From the NCBI GenBank assembly GCA_030830965.1, contig JAURLX010000004.1, positions 186,001-250,000 on the forward strand: 64,000 bases of DNA, given 5' to 3'. Below the pieces are notes generated by a model. The model was given only the letters and a program-made list of their open reading frames with translations, searched no databases and was not told where the DNA came from. A program made the translations under genes and the position numbers. This DNA comes from Verrucomicrobiota bacterium (GTDB lineage: Bacteria > Verrucomicrobiota > Verrucomicrobiia > Opitutales > UBA953). Below are positions 19,735 to 28,409 of this stretch, in pieces (the stretch's first letter is position 1; every line of letters starts with the position of its first letter).

Positions 19735-22716
19735 ATGGCCAAGCTGCCCTTTGACCCGACCCAGCTGCCTCGCGAGCTCGCCCGGCACTATGTCCCGGCC
19801 AGCGACAAGGACATCCGCGAGATGTTCGCGGCCGTCGGCGACAAGGACTTCCCCGAGCTCTACTCCCACATCGACCCGGCGGTGCTTTTCCAGGCTCCGC
19901 CCGACCTCCCGGAAGAACTGTCCTACGAGGCCCTCGCGGACTCGATGGAGGCGCTCTCGGCGCGGAACGAGGTGCGCACCGCCTTCCTGGGGGACGGACT
20001 GCAGGCCTACCGCGTGCACGAAATCGTCGGGCACGTCTGCTCGATCCGCAACCTCACCACCTCCTACACGCCCTACCAGCCGGAACGCTCGCAGGGAACG
20101 CTGATCAGCCACTGGCTCTACCAGTCGACCATGGCGCAACTGACCGGCTTCGAGGCGGTCAACTCCTCGCTCTACGACCGCGCCAGCGCGCTCTTCGAGG
20201 CCGCGGTGTGCGCGGTCCGCATGGGCGACGCCGACGCCAATACGGTGCTCGTGGCGGGCAACCTGCTCCCCTCCGACCTGGAAGTCCTGCGCACGCACGT
20301 CGAAGGCACCTCGGTGAGGCTCGAATTCCTACCCCCCGACGAGGGGACCGGCCGGCTCGCCGCCGGCGCGTTCAAGGAGGCGGCCGGTCGGCTTGGACGC
20401 TCGCTCGCCGCCTTCATCTTCCCCCAGGTCAACACGCTGGGCCTCCTCGAGGACGTCGACGCGCTCACCGACGCCTGCGCCGACGCCGGCATCAGGGCCG
20501 TGGCGGTCGTCGACCCGATGCTGCTCGCGACCGGAGGCCTCAAGCCGCCCGCGGCCTACGGCCGCAAGGGCGCCGACATCGTCGTCGGCGAAGGGCAGCA
20601 TCTGGCGATCGGTCCGAACTTCGGAGGCCCCGGCCTGGGCCTCTTCGCCGTCCGCCACAACGCGGAGAAGAAGAACGAGGTGCGTGAGACGCCGGGAAGG
20701 TTCGTCGGCAAGGCCAAGGACGGCTCCGGCCGCGACTGCATCGTGATGGTGATGTCCACCCGCGAGCAGCACATCCGCAAGGACAAGGCCACCTCCAACA
20801 TCTGCTCGAATCAGGCGTTCATCGCGACCATCGCGGGGGCCGCCGTGCTGGCGCGCGGCGAGAAGGGCATGGCCGCGTCGTGCGCCGCCGGCCGCGACCT
20901 GGCGCAACGCGCCGCCTCCCGCCTCCACGCAGTGCCAGGCCTGCGGGTCTGCTACGCCAAGGAGGCCTTCTGGAACGAGTTCTGCCTGATGCTTCCTGAG
21001 TCGGCCGCGGCGGTCATCGCCAAAGGCCGGGCCGCCGGACTGCATGTCGGCGTCGACGTGACGGGACGCACCCCATGCGGCTGCCATCTGCTCAAGGTCT
21101 CCTTCAGCGACGTGCAGTCGGTCGCCGACGCCGACCGGCTGGTCGCCTTCTTCGAAGGGCTCTACGGCAAGGCCGGCACGCCGGCCTCGCTGCCCGCGAT
21201 CCCCGCCCGGCTTCTCCGCGAAGGACCGGTCGGACTTCCCAACTTCACCCTCGCCGAACTCAAGGACTACTACCTCCGGCTCGGCGAGCTGAACGTCTCC
21301 CCCGACACCGGCTGCTTCCCGCTCGGCTCGTGCACGATGAAGTACAACCCGCACGTCAACGACTGGGCCGCGGGGCTCCCGGGCTTCACCGGCCTGCACC
21401 CCCAGGCCCCCGTCGAGGACGCGCAGGGCTCGCTCGCGCTGCTGTGGGAGATCCAGGAATGGTTCCGCAAGATCACCGGGCTCGCCGGCCTGACCACGCA
21501 GCCCGTCGCCGGCGCCCAGGGCGAACTGGTCGGGCTCAAGCTCTTCCAGGCCTACCATCGCGCCAAGGGCGAGACGCGGGACATCCTGCTCATCCCGGCC
21601 ACCGCCCACGGCACCAACTTCGCCACCGCCACCGCCGCGGGCTATGTCACCGGCCGTCGCCCGGACGGCTCGCCCTCGGGCATCGTCATCCTCAAGGCGC
21701 TGCCCGACGGCCGCGTCGACCAGGCCGACTTCGACGCCAAGATCGCCGAGTTCGGACCGCGCGTGGCCGGCATGATGGTCACCAACCCGAACACCTCGGG
21801 CGTCTTCGAGACGGACTTCCGCCGCATGGCCGAGGCCGTGCACCGGGCCGGCGGGCTGGTCTACATGGACGGCGCCAACATGAACGCGATCGCCGGCTGG
21901 GTCGACCTCGGGGCGCTCGGCGTGGACGCCGTCCACAACAACCTGCACAAGACCTGGACCGTCCCCCACGGCGGCGGCGGGCCGGGGGACGGCATCGTGG
22001 CCGTGTCCGAGCGGCTCGTGGACTTCCTGCCCGGCTTCCAGGTGGAGAGGCGCGGAGACACCTACGTCCCGACCAGGCCGAAGCACAGCATCGGCTCCTT
22101 CCACCGCCACTGGGGCAACTTCGCCCACAAGGTGCGCGTGCTGACCTACCTCCGCCGACTCGGCAAGGCGGGCGTCCGACGCATGGCGGCGATGGCGGTG
22201 CTCTCCAGCCGCTACCTGCACTCCCGGCTCGGCGCCCACTTCCCCTCCCTGCCCGCGGGCGCCGACGGCGTGCCGCGCATGCACGAGTTCATCCTCACGC
22301 TCACCGAGGAGGATTTCCGGCGGGCCGAGTCGGCCGGCGTGCCCCGCGCCTCGGTCATCGCGCGCGTCGGCAAGCTCTTCCTCGACTTCGGCTTCCATGC
22401 CCCGACGGTGGCGTTCCCGGAAGTCTTCGGCCTGATGATCGAACCCACGGAATCTTACACCAAGGCCGAGCTCGACCGCTTCGCCGAGGCCGTGATCGCC
22501 ATCGGCTCCCTCATCCGCGAGAGACCCGAAGTACTCAAGTCGGCCCCGCGGTTCACGCCCGTCGACCGGGTCGACGAGGTCGCGGCGAACCGCAGCCTGA
22601 CGCTCAGCGAACGGGTGACCGGGCTTCCGGGACTCAACCCGAACCGCATCCCGCCGGCGCAGCTGGCGGCGATGCCGGTCGAGGAGATCCGGCGTCGCAT
22701 CCTCGCCGAAGTCTGA
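19735..22716 (+). CDS. gcvP: Glycine dehydrogenase (P-protein), fused GcvPA-GcvPB halves
   Basis: Decarboxylates glycine and loads the aminomethyl group on the lipoyl H-protein in the glycine cleavage system. It is 993 residues. Residues about 1-470 resemble the GcvPA subunit (TSYTPYQPERSQGTL, FPQVNTLGLLED); residues about 480-993 resemble GcvPB (SPDTGCFPLGSCTMKYNP), including the PLP lysine in HNNLHKTWTVPHGGGGPGDG. The two-subunit type is usually two genes; here it is one chain. I start at ATG 19735; ATG 19693 is possible. No gcvT or gcvH is nearby. Confidence 0.93.
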   Translation: MAKLPFDPTQLPRELARHYVPASDKDIREMFAAVGDKDFPELYSHIDPAVLFQAPPDLPEELSYEALADSMEALSARNEVRTAFLGDGLQAYRVHEIVGHVCSIRNLTTSYTPYQPERSQGTLISHWLYQSTMAQLTGFEAVNSSLYDRASALFEAAVCAVRMGDADANTVLVAGNLLPSDLEVLRTHVEGTSVRLEFLPPDEGTGRLAAGAFKEAAGRLGRSLAAFIFPQVNTLGLLEDVDALTDACADAGIRAVAVVDPMLLATGGLKPPAAYGRKGADIVVGEGQHLAIGPNFGGPGLGLFAVRHNAEKKNEVRETPGRFVGKAKDGSGRDCIVMVMSTREQHIRKDKATSNICSNQAFIATIAGAAVLARGEKGMAASCAAGRDLAQRAASRLHAVPGLRVCYAKEAFWNEFCLMLPESAAAVIAKGRAAGLHVGVDVTGRTPCGCHLLKVSFSDVQSVADADRLVAFFEGLYGKAGTPASLPAIPARLLREGPVGLPNFTLAELKDYYLRLGELNVSPDTGCFPLGSCTMKYNPHVNDWAAGLPGFTGLHPQAPVEDAQGSLALLWEIQEWFRKITGLAGLTTQPVAGAQGELVGLKLFQAYHRAKGETRDILLIPATAHGTNFATATAAGYVTGRRPDGSPSGIVILKALPDGRVDQADFDAKIAEFGPRVAGMMVTNPNTSGVFETDFRRMAEAVHRAGGLVYMDGANMNAIAGWVDLGALGVDAVHNNLHKTWTVPHGGGGPGDGIVAVSERLVDFLPGFQVERRGDTYVPTRPKHSIGSFHRHWGNFAHKVRVLTYLRRLGKAGVRRMAAMAVLSSRYLHSRLGAHFPSLPAGADGVPRMHEFILTLTEEDFRRAESAGVPRASVIARVGKLFLDFGFHAPTVAFPEVFGLMIEPTESYTKAELDRFAEAVIAIGSLIRERPEVLKSAPRFTPVDRVDEVAANRSLTLSERVTGLPGLNPNRIPPAQLAAMPVEEIRRRILAEV

Positions 22717-22723
22717 GCCCCGC

Positions 22724-23968
22724 TCAGGTCCCGGCGTCGATGAACCTGCCCCGCGTCACCGCGGAATAGGCGCCGATGCCCAGCGCAGCGACGCCGCAGA
22801 GCCAGAAGACCTGGCCTGAATCCAGACCGCAGCGGAAGGCGAGCCACTGGACGCCCGAGGCGGCCAGGATGCCGATGAAGCTGAGCAGGTTGGCGGCGCC
22901 CTGCACGGCGCCCTTGTCCTCGGGCGCAGGCCGATGCTGCAGGACCGCGGCGATGGGCACGATGAAAAGTCCGGCGGAGAAGCCGAGCGCGACGAGGCCG
23001 CAGGCGAAGCCGGTGACGCCCACGCCCGGCCAGCCAAGCGGAGCCGAACTCAAGGACAGCCCGACGGCGCCGAGCGGCACGAGCCGGTACTCGATGCGGC
23101 CGCGCGAGGCGTAGCCGGCCGTCACGCTGCCGATGCCGATGCCGAGCGCGAGCGCGGCGCTGAGCAGGCCGCTGTCGGTCTCGCCGAGGCGAAGCACGTC
23201 GCGGGCGAAGATGAGCACGTTGGCCTGCACGAGCGCCGCCAGGAAAAAGAAGCCGGCGTTGCCCCAGTTGGCGCGCCACAGGTCGCGATCGAGGCGCATG
23301 CTTCCGAGCCGCCGGGCGAACTCCGCCACGGGGTTGGCGGAGAGCCTCCGGTCCGGCGCGGCGGCGGGCAGGCGCGGGACGCCGCGGCTGAAGGCCCATC
23401 CGACGACCGCCAGCACGGCCAAGATGAGGCCGGCCGCGCCCGGCTGCGGCGCGAGATGCTCGGCGAAGACGGCGCCGATCACGATGCCGAGGATGATGCC
23501 CATGAAGGTCAGGAGCTCGAGGATCCCGTTGCCCCAGGAGAGTCGGTCGTGAGGGAGCAGCTCGGGAAGCACGCCGTACTTCGAAGGCCCGAAGATCGCG
23601 CTGTGCGTCCCCATGAGGAAGACCGCTGCAAGCTCCAGCGGGAGCGCGCGCAGCCAGAGCGCCGCCGCCGCGAACAGCATGATGGCCACCTCGGCGGCCT
23701 TCACCCCGGTCATGACGGAAGGCTTGCTGAAACGGTCGGCCATCCAGCCGCCCAGCATCGAGAACAGGATGAACGGCGCGGCGAAGAGCGCGCCCACGAG
23801 CGCGACCAGGCCGTGCCGGTCGTCCTCCGACATCGGACGCGCCATCACGAGCAGGATGACGAGGTTCTTGAGCGCGTTGTCGCTAAAGGCGTTCTGGAAC
23901 TGGGTCGCCATGAGGCACCAGAAGCCGCGGCGCCAGCCGGGGACGCCGATTTCCAGGGGCGCGCGCAT
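22724..23968 (-). CDS. MFS transporter, LplT-like
   Basis: A 414-residue inner-membrane protein with about 12 hydrophobic segments. Conserved blocks include FQNAFSDNALKNLVILL at the N-terminus, GGWMADRFSKPSV between helices 2 and 3, and HSAIFGPSKYGVLPELLP, typical of the lysophospholipid transporter-like MFS branch. In other bacteria this branch is often fused to PlsC acyltransferase or acyl-ACP synthetase domains; here it stands alone. The substrate is not determinable from sequence. It follows metF on the minus strand (49-base gap) and converges on gcvP with 7 bases between stops. Confidence 0.85.
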   Translation of the reverse strand: MRAPLEIGVPGWRRGFWCLMATQFQNAFSDNALKNLVILLVMARPMSEDDRHGLVALVGALFAAPFILFSMLGGWMADRFSKPSVMTGVKAAEVAIMLFAAAALWLRALPLELAAVFLMGTHSAIFGPSKYGVLPELLPHDRLSWGNGILELLTFMGIILGIVIGAVFAEHLAPQPGAAGLILAVLAVVGWAFSRGVPRLPAAAPDRRLSANPVAEFARRLGSMRLDRDLWRANWGNAGFFFLAALVQANVLIFARDVLRLGETDSGLLSAALALGIGIGSVTAGYASRGRIEYRLVPLGAVGLSLSSAPLGWPGVGVTGFACGLVALGFSAGLFIVPIAAVLQHRPAPEDKGAVQGAANLLSFIGILAASGVQWLAFRCGLDSGQVFWLCGVAALGIGAYSAVTRGRFIDAGT

Positions 23969-24017
23969 GCGTCATCCCATCCTCGGCGGGAAAGGATGAC
24001 AAACCTAATGGCGACGC

Positions 24018-24896
24018 TCAGGCCCGCAGGGCGGCGAAAAGCTCACGCGCCGAGTCCGACCGGTTAAGGACGTAGACGTGCAGTCCGGGCGCGCCGCCCG
24101 CGACGAGACCGCGGGCCTGGGCGACGGCCCAGCGGACACCCGCGCGACGTTGGGCCTCCTCGTCCTCGCCGCAGGCTTCAAGCTCTCGCTCGAGAGCGGC
24201 GGGGATGCGGGCCTTGCAGAAACCGCAGAAGCTGCGGGCCTGCTTAAGGGAGAGCACCGGCATGATGCCGGGCACAATGGGCACACGCACGCCCGCGGCG
24301 CGGACCCGGGCGACGAAACTGAAGTAGTCGGCGTTGTCCAGGAAAAGCTGCGTCGTCACGAAGTCGGCTCCGGCCGCGACCTTGCCGGCGAGATGACGCA
24401 CGTCGGACAGGTCGTCGGACGAGTCGGGATGACGCTCGGGAAAACCGGCGACGGAGACGGCGAACCGTCCGGGGCGCACGGCACGGATCAGGCGGACCAG
24501 CTCATGGGCGTGGGCGAAGCCTTCGGGATGACGCACGAAGGCCCCCTGCCCCTTGGGCGGATCGCCGCGCAGGGCGAGGATGCCCGAGAACCCGGCTTCG
24601 TCGTAGCGGGCGACCAGCTCGGCCAGCTCCCCGCGGGAGTGGCCGACGCAGGTGAGGTGGCCGACCATGGCGTAGCCCATGTCCACGAGCTTACGGCCGT
24701 AGGCGAGGGTGGTGTCCCGGGACGAGCCGCCCGCGCCATAGGTGATGGAGGCGAAGTCGACGCCGGCGCCGTGCAAGGTGCGGGCCGCCTCCAGCATGCG
24801 CTCGCCGGCCGCCGCGTCCTTGGGCGGGAAGAACTCCACCGAGACGGACGGGCGTCCATGACGGCGGAAGACGGCGGCTAGAGGGTTGTTCCTCAT
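24018..24896 (-). CDS. metF: Methylenetetrahydrofolate reductase
   Basis: FAD enzyme reducing 5,10-methylene-THF to 5-methyl-THF, the methyl donor for methionine. It is 292 residues with VSVEFFPPKD, SITYGAGGSSRDTT, LRGDPPKGQG, VTTQLFLDN and VPIVPGIMPV, all family hallmarks. ATG 24896 has AAGAAG six bases upstream; ATG 24902 (two residues longer) is equally in frame. The gap to the upstream DUF983 stop is only about 30 bases and contains a palindrome. Together with gcvP it places one-carbon metabolism in this region. Confidence 0.94.
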   Translation of the reverse strand: MRNNPLAAVFRRHGRPSVSVEFFPPKDAAAGERMLEAARTLHGAGVDFASITYGAGGSSRDTTLAYGRKLVDMGYAMVGHLTCVGHSRGELAELVARYDEAGFSGILALRGDPPKGQGAFVRHPEGFAHAHELVRLIRAVRPGRFAVSVAGFPERHPDSSDDLSDVRHLAGKVAAGADFVTTQLFLDNADYFSFVARVRAAGVRVPIVPGIMPVLSLKQARSFCGFCKARIPAALERELEACGEDEEAQRRAGVRWAVAQARGLVAGGAPGLHVYVLNRSDSARELFAALRA

Positions 24897-24907
24897 TCCC
24901 ATCTTCT

Positions 24908-24917
24908 TATCATGATA
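24908..24917. promoter_or_regulatory. AT-rich palindrome upstream of metF
   Basis: Perfect 10-base palindrome TATCATGATA in the roughly 30-base gap between DUF983 and metF, conspicuously AT-rich for this genome. It could be a repressor operator for metF or just part of a translation initiation region. Confidence 0.3.
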
Positions 24918-24929
24918 CGATGATGAAAG

Positions 24930-25337
24930 TCAATGCTCACCGCTGCGTCCTGAGCCCCCGTTGGCGGGCAGGTCGCCTGGCAGGGCGAGATGGCAGGCGG
25001 CCACCATCCAGCAGAGCATGACGGGGTAGATGCCGACGATAAAGGCGGCCGAGCCGAACATGCCGATGAGGACGGCCGCCCTGGCGCTGACGACGTCGTG
25101 GACGACCAGGAAGCACAGAGGCAGGAGGATGACGAGGATCGCCGCGACGTAGCCGATCGAGGTGGTGCCGGAGTAGAAGCCGTGGGAGCGCGCGAGGTCC
25201 ATGCCGCAGTGACGGCAGGCCGGGGCCAGACGGAACCAGGACGCGAGAAGCCCACGTCCGCCGCAGTTGGGGCAGGCGCAGCGTAGGCCCCGCAGCAGGA
25301 CGTCGGACCGGGTGACCTTGAGTGCGGGCTCGCTCAT
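24930..25337 (-). CDS. DUF983 family zinc-ribbon membrane protein
   Basis: A 135-residue protein with two CxxC pairs near the N-terminus (CPNCGGRG and CRHCGMDLAR) followed by two or three hydrophobic segments (about residues 60-115), the DUF983 pattern. Function unknown. Start ATG 25337 lies 35 bases after the stop of the HGSNAT-like gene, and metF follows at once, so all three are probably cotranscribed. Family recognition rests on the CPNCGGRG...CRHCGMDL arrangement. Confidence 0.78.
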   Translation of the reverse strand: MSEPALKVTRSDVLLRGLRCACPNCGGRGLLASWFRLAPACRHCGMDLARSHGFYSGTTSIGYVAAILVILLPLCFLVVHDVVSARAAVLIGMFGSAAFIVGIYPVMLCWMVAACHLALPGDLPANGGSGRSGEH

Positions 25338-25372
25338 CGGACGGGGACTGCGGTCGGGGCGGGGGCGTGAGG

Positions 25373-26497
25373 TCAAACGCGAAGGAAGACCTGCTTGCGC
25401 TTCATGAGCCAGAGCAGGGCCCATTTGACCGCGAAGGCGCCGACGGCCAGCGCGAGGCCCTGCGCCGGGACCGGCAGCCCGCGGGCGACGCCGCCGAAGA
25501 TCGCCTGGGCGGTGAAGGAGAAGGAGATGAAGCCGCCGGCCATGTAGATGAAGACGGAGTTCGCGCCGATGACGGCGAAGAACTCGCCGGGACGACGCAG
25601 CCACCCACGCACGTCCACGGTCCAGTAGGAAAAGGCCAGCAGCAGGGCCGACCAGCCGGAGGTCCAGAGGACGAAGCTGCTGGTCCAGAGGTTCTTGTTG
25701 ATCGGGAAGGAAACGTCCCAGACGGCTCCGACGGCCAACGCGCCGAGGCCGGCGAGCACGAGCCCGCGGGCCTTGCGGTCGCCGGAGATCTCCTCGGCGG
25801 AACGCCTGAGCCAAAGGCCCGCGAGGACGCCAAGCAGGGCGTTGCCGATGGCGGGCACGGTCGCGAGCAGACCCTCGGGGTCGTGCACGCCCTTGTGGAG
25901 CCTGCCGGGCAGCAGCAGACGGTCCACGTAGGAGGCGAAGTTGCCCTGCATGCTGAGGTCGCCGGCCGCGAAACCGGGCGCGTGCCCGACCTTCATGACG
26001 ACGAAGTAGCCGGCAAGGACGCCCGCCAACCAGTACCAGAGGCGGCGGGGCCGGTGGTGGTTGAAGATGTAGATCAGCTGGGCGAACATGCCGGCCAGTC
26101 CGATCCGGCCGAGCACGCTGCCAAACCGCGTCGCCTCTAGGCCCTTCCACTGGAGGCCGTTGTTGTAGATGATCCCGAGCAGCACGAGTAGAAGCCCGCG
26201 CAGCACGACCTTGCGGCAGGCCTCGCGTCGCGCACCGGCCTCGAGACGGGACGACAGCGAGAACGGAGTCGAGACACCGGCGAGGAACAGGAACAGCGGG
26301 AAGATGAGGTCGTACGGCAGGAATCCATGCCACTCGACATGCTTGAGCAGGCCGTTCGCCCAGCCGAGCCACTCCCAACCGGTAAGCACGTGCAGGGCGA
26401 GGAAGATGGCGTGCCCGCCGACGATCCAGAAGAGGTCGAAGCCGCGCAGGGCGTCGAGGGACAGCAGACGCGGGGCCTTCGGGGCGGAGGTCTCCAT
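25373..26497 (-). CDS. HGSNAT-like membrane acyltransferase (DUF5009 family)
   Basis: A 374-residue polytopic membrane protein related to heparan-alpha-glucosaminide N-acetyltransferase, expected to move acetyl groups across the membrane onto amino sugars. The diagnostic N-terminus is RLLSLDALRGFDLFWIVGGH, with a conserved His that fits the catalytic or acetyl-relay position, then PYDLIFPLFLFLAGVS and FPINKNLWTSSFVLWTSGWS. About ten hydrophobic segments follow. It lies 69 bases after argS on the same strand. PVC genomes carry many such paralogues linked to polysaccharide use; the acceptor is unknown. Confidence 0.82.
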   Translation of the reverse strand: METSAPKAPRLLSLDALRGFDLFWIVGGHAIFLALHVLTGWEWLGWANGLLKHVEWHGFLPYDLIFPLFLFLAGVSTPFSLSSRLEAGARREACRKVVLRGLLLVLLGIIYNNGLQWKGLEATRFGSVLGRIGLAGMFAQLIYIFNHHRPRRLWYWLAGVLAGYFVVMKVGHAPGFAAGDLSMQGNFASYVDRLLLPGRLHKGVHDPEGLLATVPAIGNALLGVLAGLWLRRSAEEISGDRKARGLVLAGLGALAVGAVWDVSFPINKNLWTSSFVLWTSGWSALLLAFSYWTVDVRGWLRRPGEFFAVIGANSVFIYMAGGFISFSFTAQAIFGGVARGLPVPAQGLALAVGAFAVKWALLWLMKRKQVFLRV

Positions 26498-26566
26498 GGA
26501 GATGAGTGTTACTATCCGCGCGAGGACGCAGGTCCAATCCGAAACGCCCTTGCGGGACGCATCCGT

Positions 26567-28345
26567 TCACATCCGCTCCAGGGGCTCGATGCCGAGCAGA
26601 CGGAGACCGCACTCGAGCACGGCCGAGGTGCGGGCGCAGAGCATGAGCCGGCGGGCCTTCACGGCGGGGTCGTCGACGATGACGCTGTCCGCGGCGTAGA
26701 AGGCGCCGTAGGCGGAGGCGAGCTCATGCAGGTAGGTGCAGAGATGGTGCGGGCGCAGCTCCTCGAGGGACTGGTCCAAGGCGGCGGTGAACGCCACGAG
26801 CTTGCGGGCCAGGGCGATCTCGGCGGGCGTGACCGGGTCGTCGGCGCCCTCCTCTCCCTGCCCGACCGACAGGCCGGCCTTGCGGAAGATGGAACGGACA
26901 CGGACGCCGGCGTACATGAGGTAGGGCGCGGTGTTGCCCTCGAAGGCGAGCAGCTTGGACCACGAGAAGGTGTAGTCCATCGTGCGGTTCGAGGAGAGGT
27001 CGGCGTAACGGAGCGCGCCGACGCCGACGGCGCGCGCGATGGCGCGACGTTCGGCCTCCGGCAGGTCAGGGCTCTTGGCGGACACCGCCTCGAAGGCCTT
27101 GGCGGCCGCCTCGTCGATGAGCTCCTGGAGGCGGACGGGGTCGCCGGACTTCGTCTTGATGGCCTTGCCGTCCTCGCCGAGGATCGTGCCGAACCAGACG
27201 TGCCGGAGCCGCGGCAGCTGGCGGCCCGAGGCCTTGAACCACTTGGCGCCGGTCAGGAAGAGCTGGTGGAAGTGGTCCTGCTGGCGGCCGTCGGTGACGT
27301 AGACGATCTCGTCGGCCTTGAGGTGCTCGGCGCGGTAGAGGAGCGTGGCGAGGTCGGTGGAGGCGTAATTGGAGGAGCCGTCCTTCTTGCGGACGATGAA
27401 GGGCATCTTCGTCTCGGCGTCGCGCGAGAAGCGTGGCTCCTCGTCGTGCCAGACCACGAGGGCGCCTTCGCTCTCCTCAGCCAGCCCGTGCTTCGCCAGC
27501 TCGGCGTAGACCTGGTCGACCTTGTCGCGGTAGAAGGACTCGCCGAGGATGACGTCGGTCTTCAGCCCGAACTGGTCGTAGCTGCGCTGGCAGGCCGCGT
27601 TGGAGACCTCGACGATCTGCTTCCAAAGGGCGGAGTTCGCGAGGTCGCCGGACTGCAGTTTGGCGAGTTCGGCCCGCGCGGCGTCCATCAGGGCGGGGTC
27701 GGCCTTGGTGGCGGCGCTGCCCTCCTTGTAGAGCCGCTCCAAGTCCTCGAGGGCCGTCGGGCTCTTGGCGTCGAGCTGGAAGCCCGCGCGCCGGATGGCG
27801 AGGATGAGGACGCCGAAGTTCGTGCCCCAGTCGCCGATGTGGTTGTCGCGGACGAGGTCGGCGCCACAGAACTCGATCAGACGCGCGACGGCCTCGCCGA
27901 TGACGATGGGGCGGAGGTGCCCGACGTGCATCTGCTTGGCGGTGTTGGGCGAGGGATAGTCGATGACGACCTTGCGGCCGCCCATCAGGCGGGCGGCGCC
28001 GGCGCGCCAGCGCGACTCGTCGCGATACTCCCGCAGCCAGGCGCCGAGGGCGGCGGGCGTGAGCTTGAAGTTGATGAAGCCGGGGCCGGCGACCTCGACC
28101 TGGACAAGCCTCTCGTCGAGCCCGCCGCCCGCGCGCAGGGCCTCCAGCAGCTGGGTCGCGAGGGCGCGCGGATTGGCCTTGGCCTGCTTCGCCGCCCCGA
28201 GCACGCCATTGGCCTGGAAGTCCGCGTGACGGGGGTCGGAGGGCTTCAGCTCGGGGTTGAAGCCGGCGCCAAGCGCGGGCACGGACGCGGCGGCCTGGCG
28301 CAGGAGGGCGTCGAGCTCACGCGCAGGATTGAACCAGGCGGACAT
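26567..28345 (-). CDS. argS: Arginine-tRNA ligase
   Basis: Class I aminoacyl-tRNA synthetase charging tRNA-Arg. It is 592 residues with SPNTAKQMHVGHLRP containing the HxGH signature (HVGH), YASTDLATLLYRAEH, and the DALR anticodon-binding domain at the C-terminus. The KMSKS loop is degenerate (DGKAIKTKSGD), as usual for this enzyme. I start at ATG 28345; GGAGG sits one base from the ATG, too close for ordinary pairing, and a TTGCC box lies about 31 bases upstream. Confidence 0.96.
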   Translation of the reverse strand: MSAWFNPARELDALLRQAAASVPALGAGFNPELKPSDPRHADFQANGVLGAAKQAKANPRALATQLLEALRAGGGLDERLVQVEVAGPGFINFKLTPAALGAWLREYRDESRWRAGAARLMGGRKVVIDYPSPNTAKQMHVGHLRPIVIGEAVARLIEFCGADLVRDNHIGDWGTNFGVLILAIRRAGFQLDAKSPTALEDLERLYKEGSAATKADPALMDAARAELAKLQSGDLANSALWKQIVEVSNAACQRSYDQFGLKTDVILGESFYRDKVDQVYAELAKHGLAEESEGALVVWHDEEPRFSRDAETKMPFIVRKKDGSSNYASTDLATLLYRAEHLKADEIVYVTDGRQQDHFHQLFLTGAKWFKASGRQLPRLRHVWFGTILGEDGKAIKTKSGDPVRLQELIDEAAAKAFEAVSAKSPDLPEAERRAIARAVGVGALRYADLSSNRTMDYTFSWSKLLAFEGNTAPYLMYAGVRVRSIFRKAGLSVGQGEEGADDPVTPAEIALARKLVAFTAALDQSLEELRPHHLCTYLHELASAYGAFYAADSVIVDDPAVKARRLMLCARTSAVLECGLRLLGIEPLERM

Positions 28346-28353
28346 GCCTCCAA

Positions 28354-28384
28354 GCCGTATGCCGCCCCGCCCCCTCGGCAAGCG
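28354..28384 (-). promoter_or_regulatory. Candidate promoter of argS
   Basis: On the minus strand CGCTTGCC occupies 28384-28377 (TTGCCG as -35), with TACGGC 16 bases on at 28359-28354, 8 bases before the ATG. The -35 resembles other promoters in the window; the -10 is poor. Confidence 0.3.
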
Positions 28385-28409
28385 AAGAAGGCGGCGCGAC
28401 GGCCAAGGC

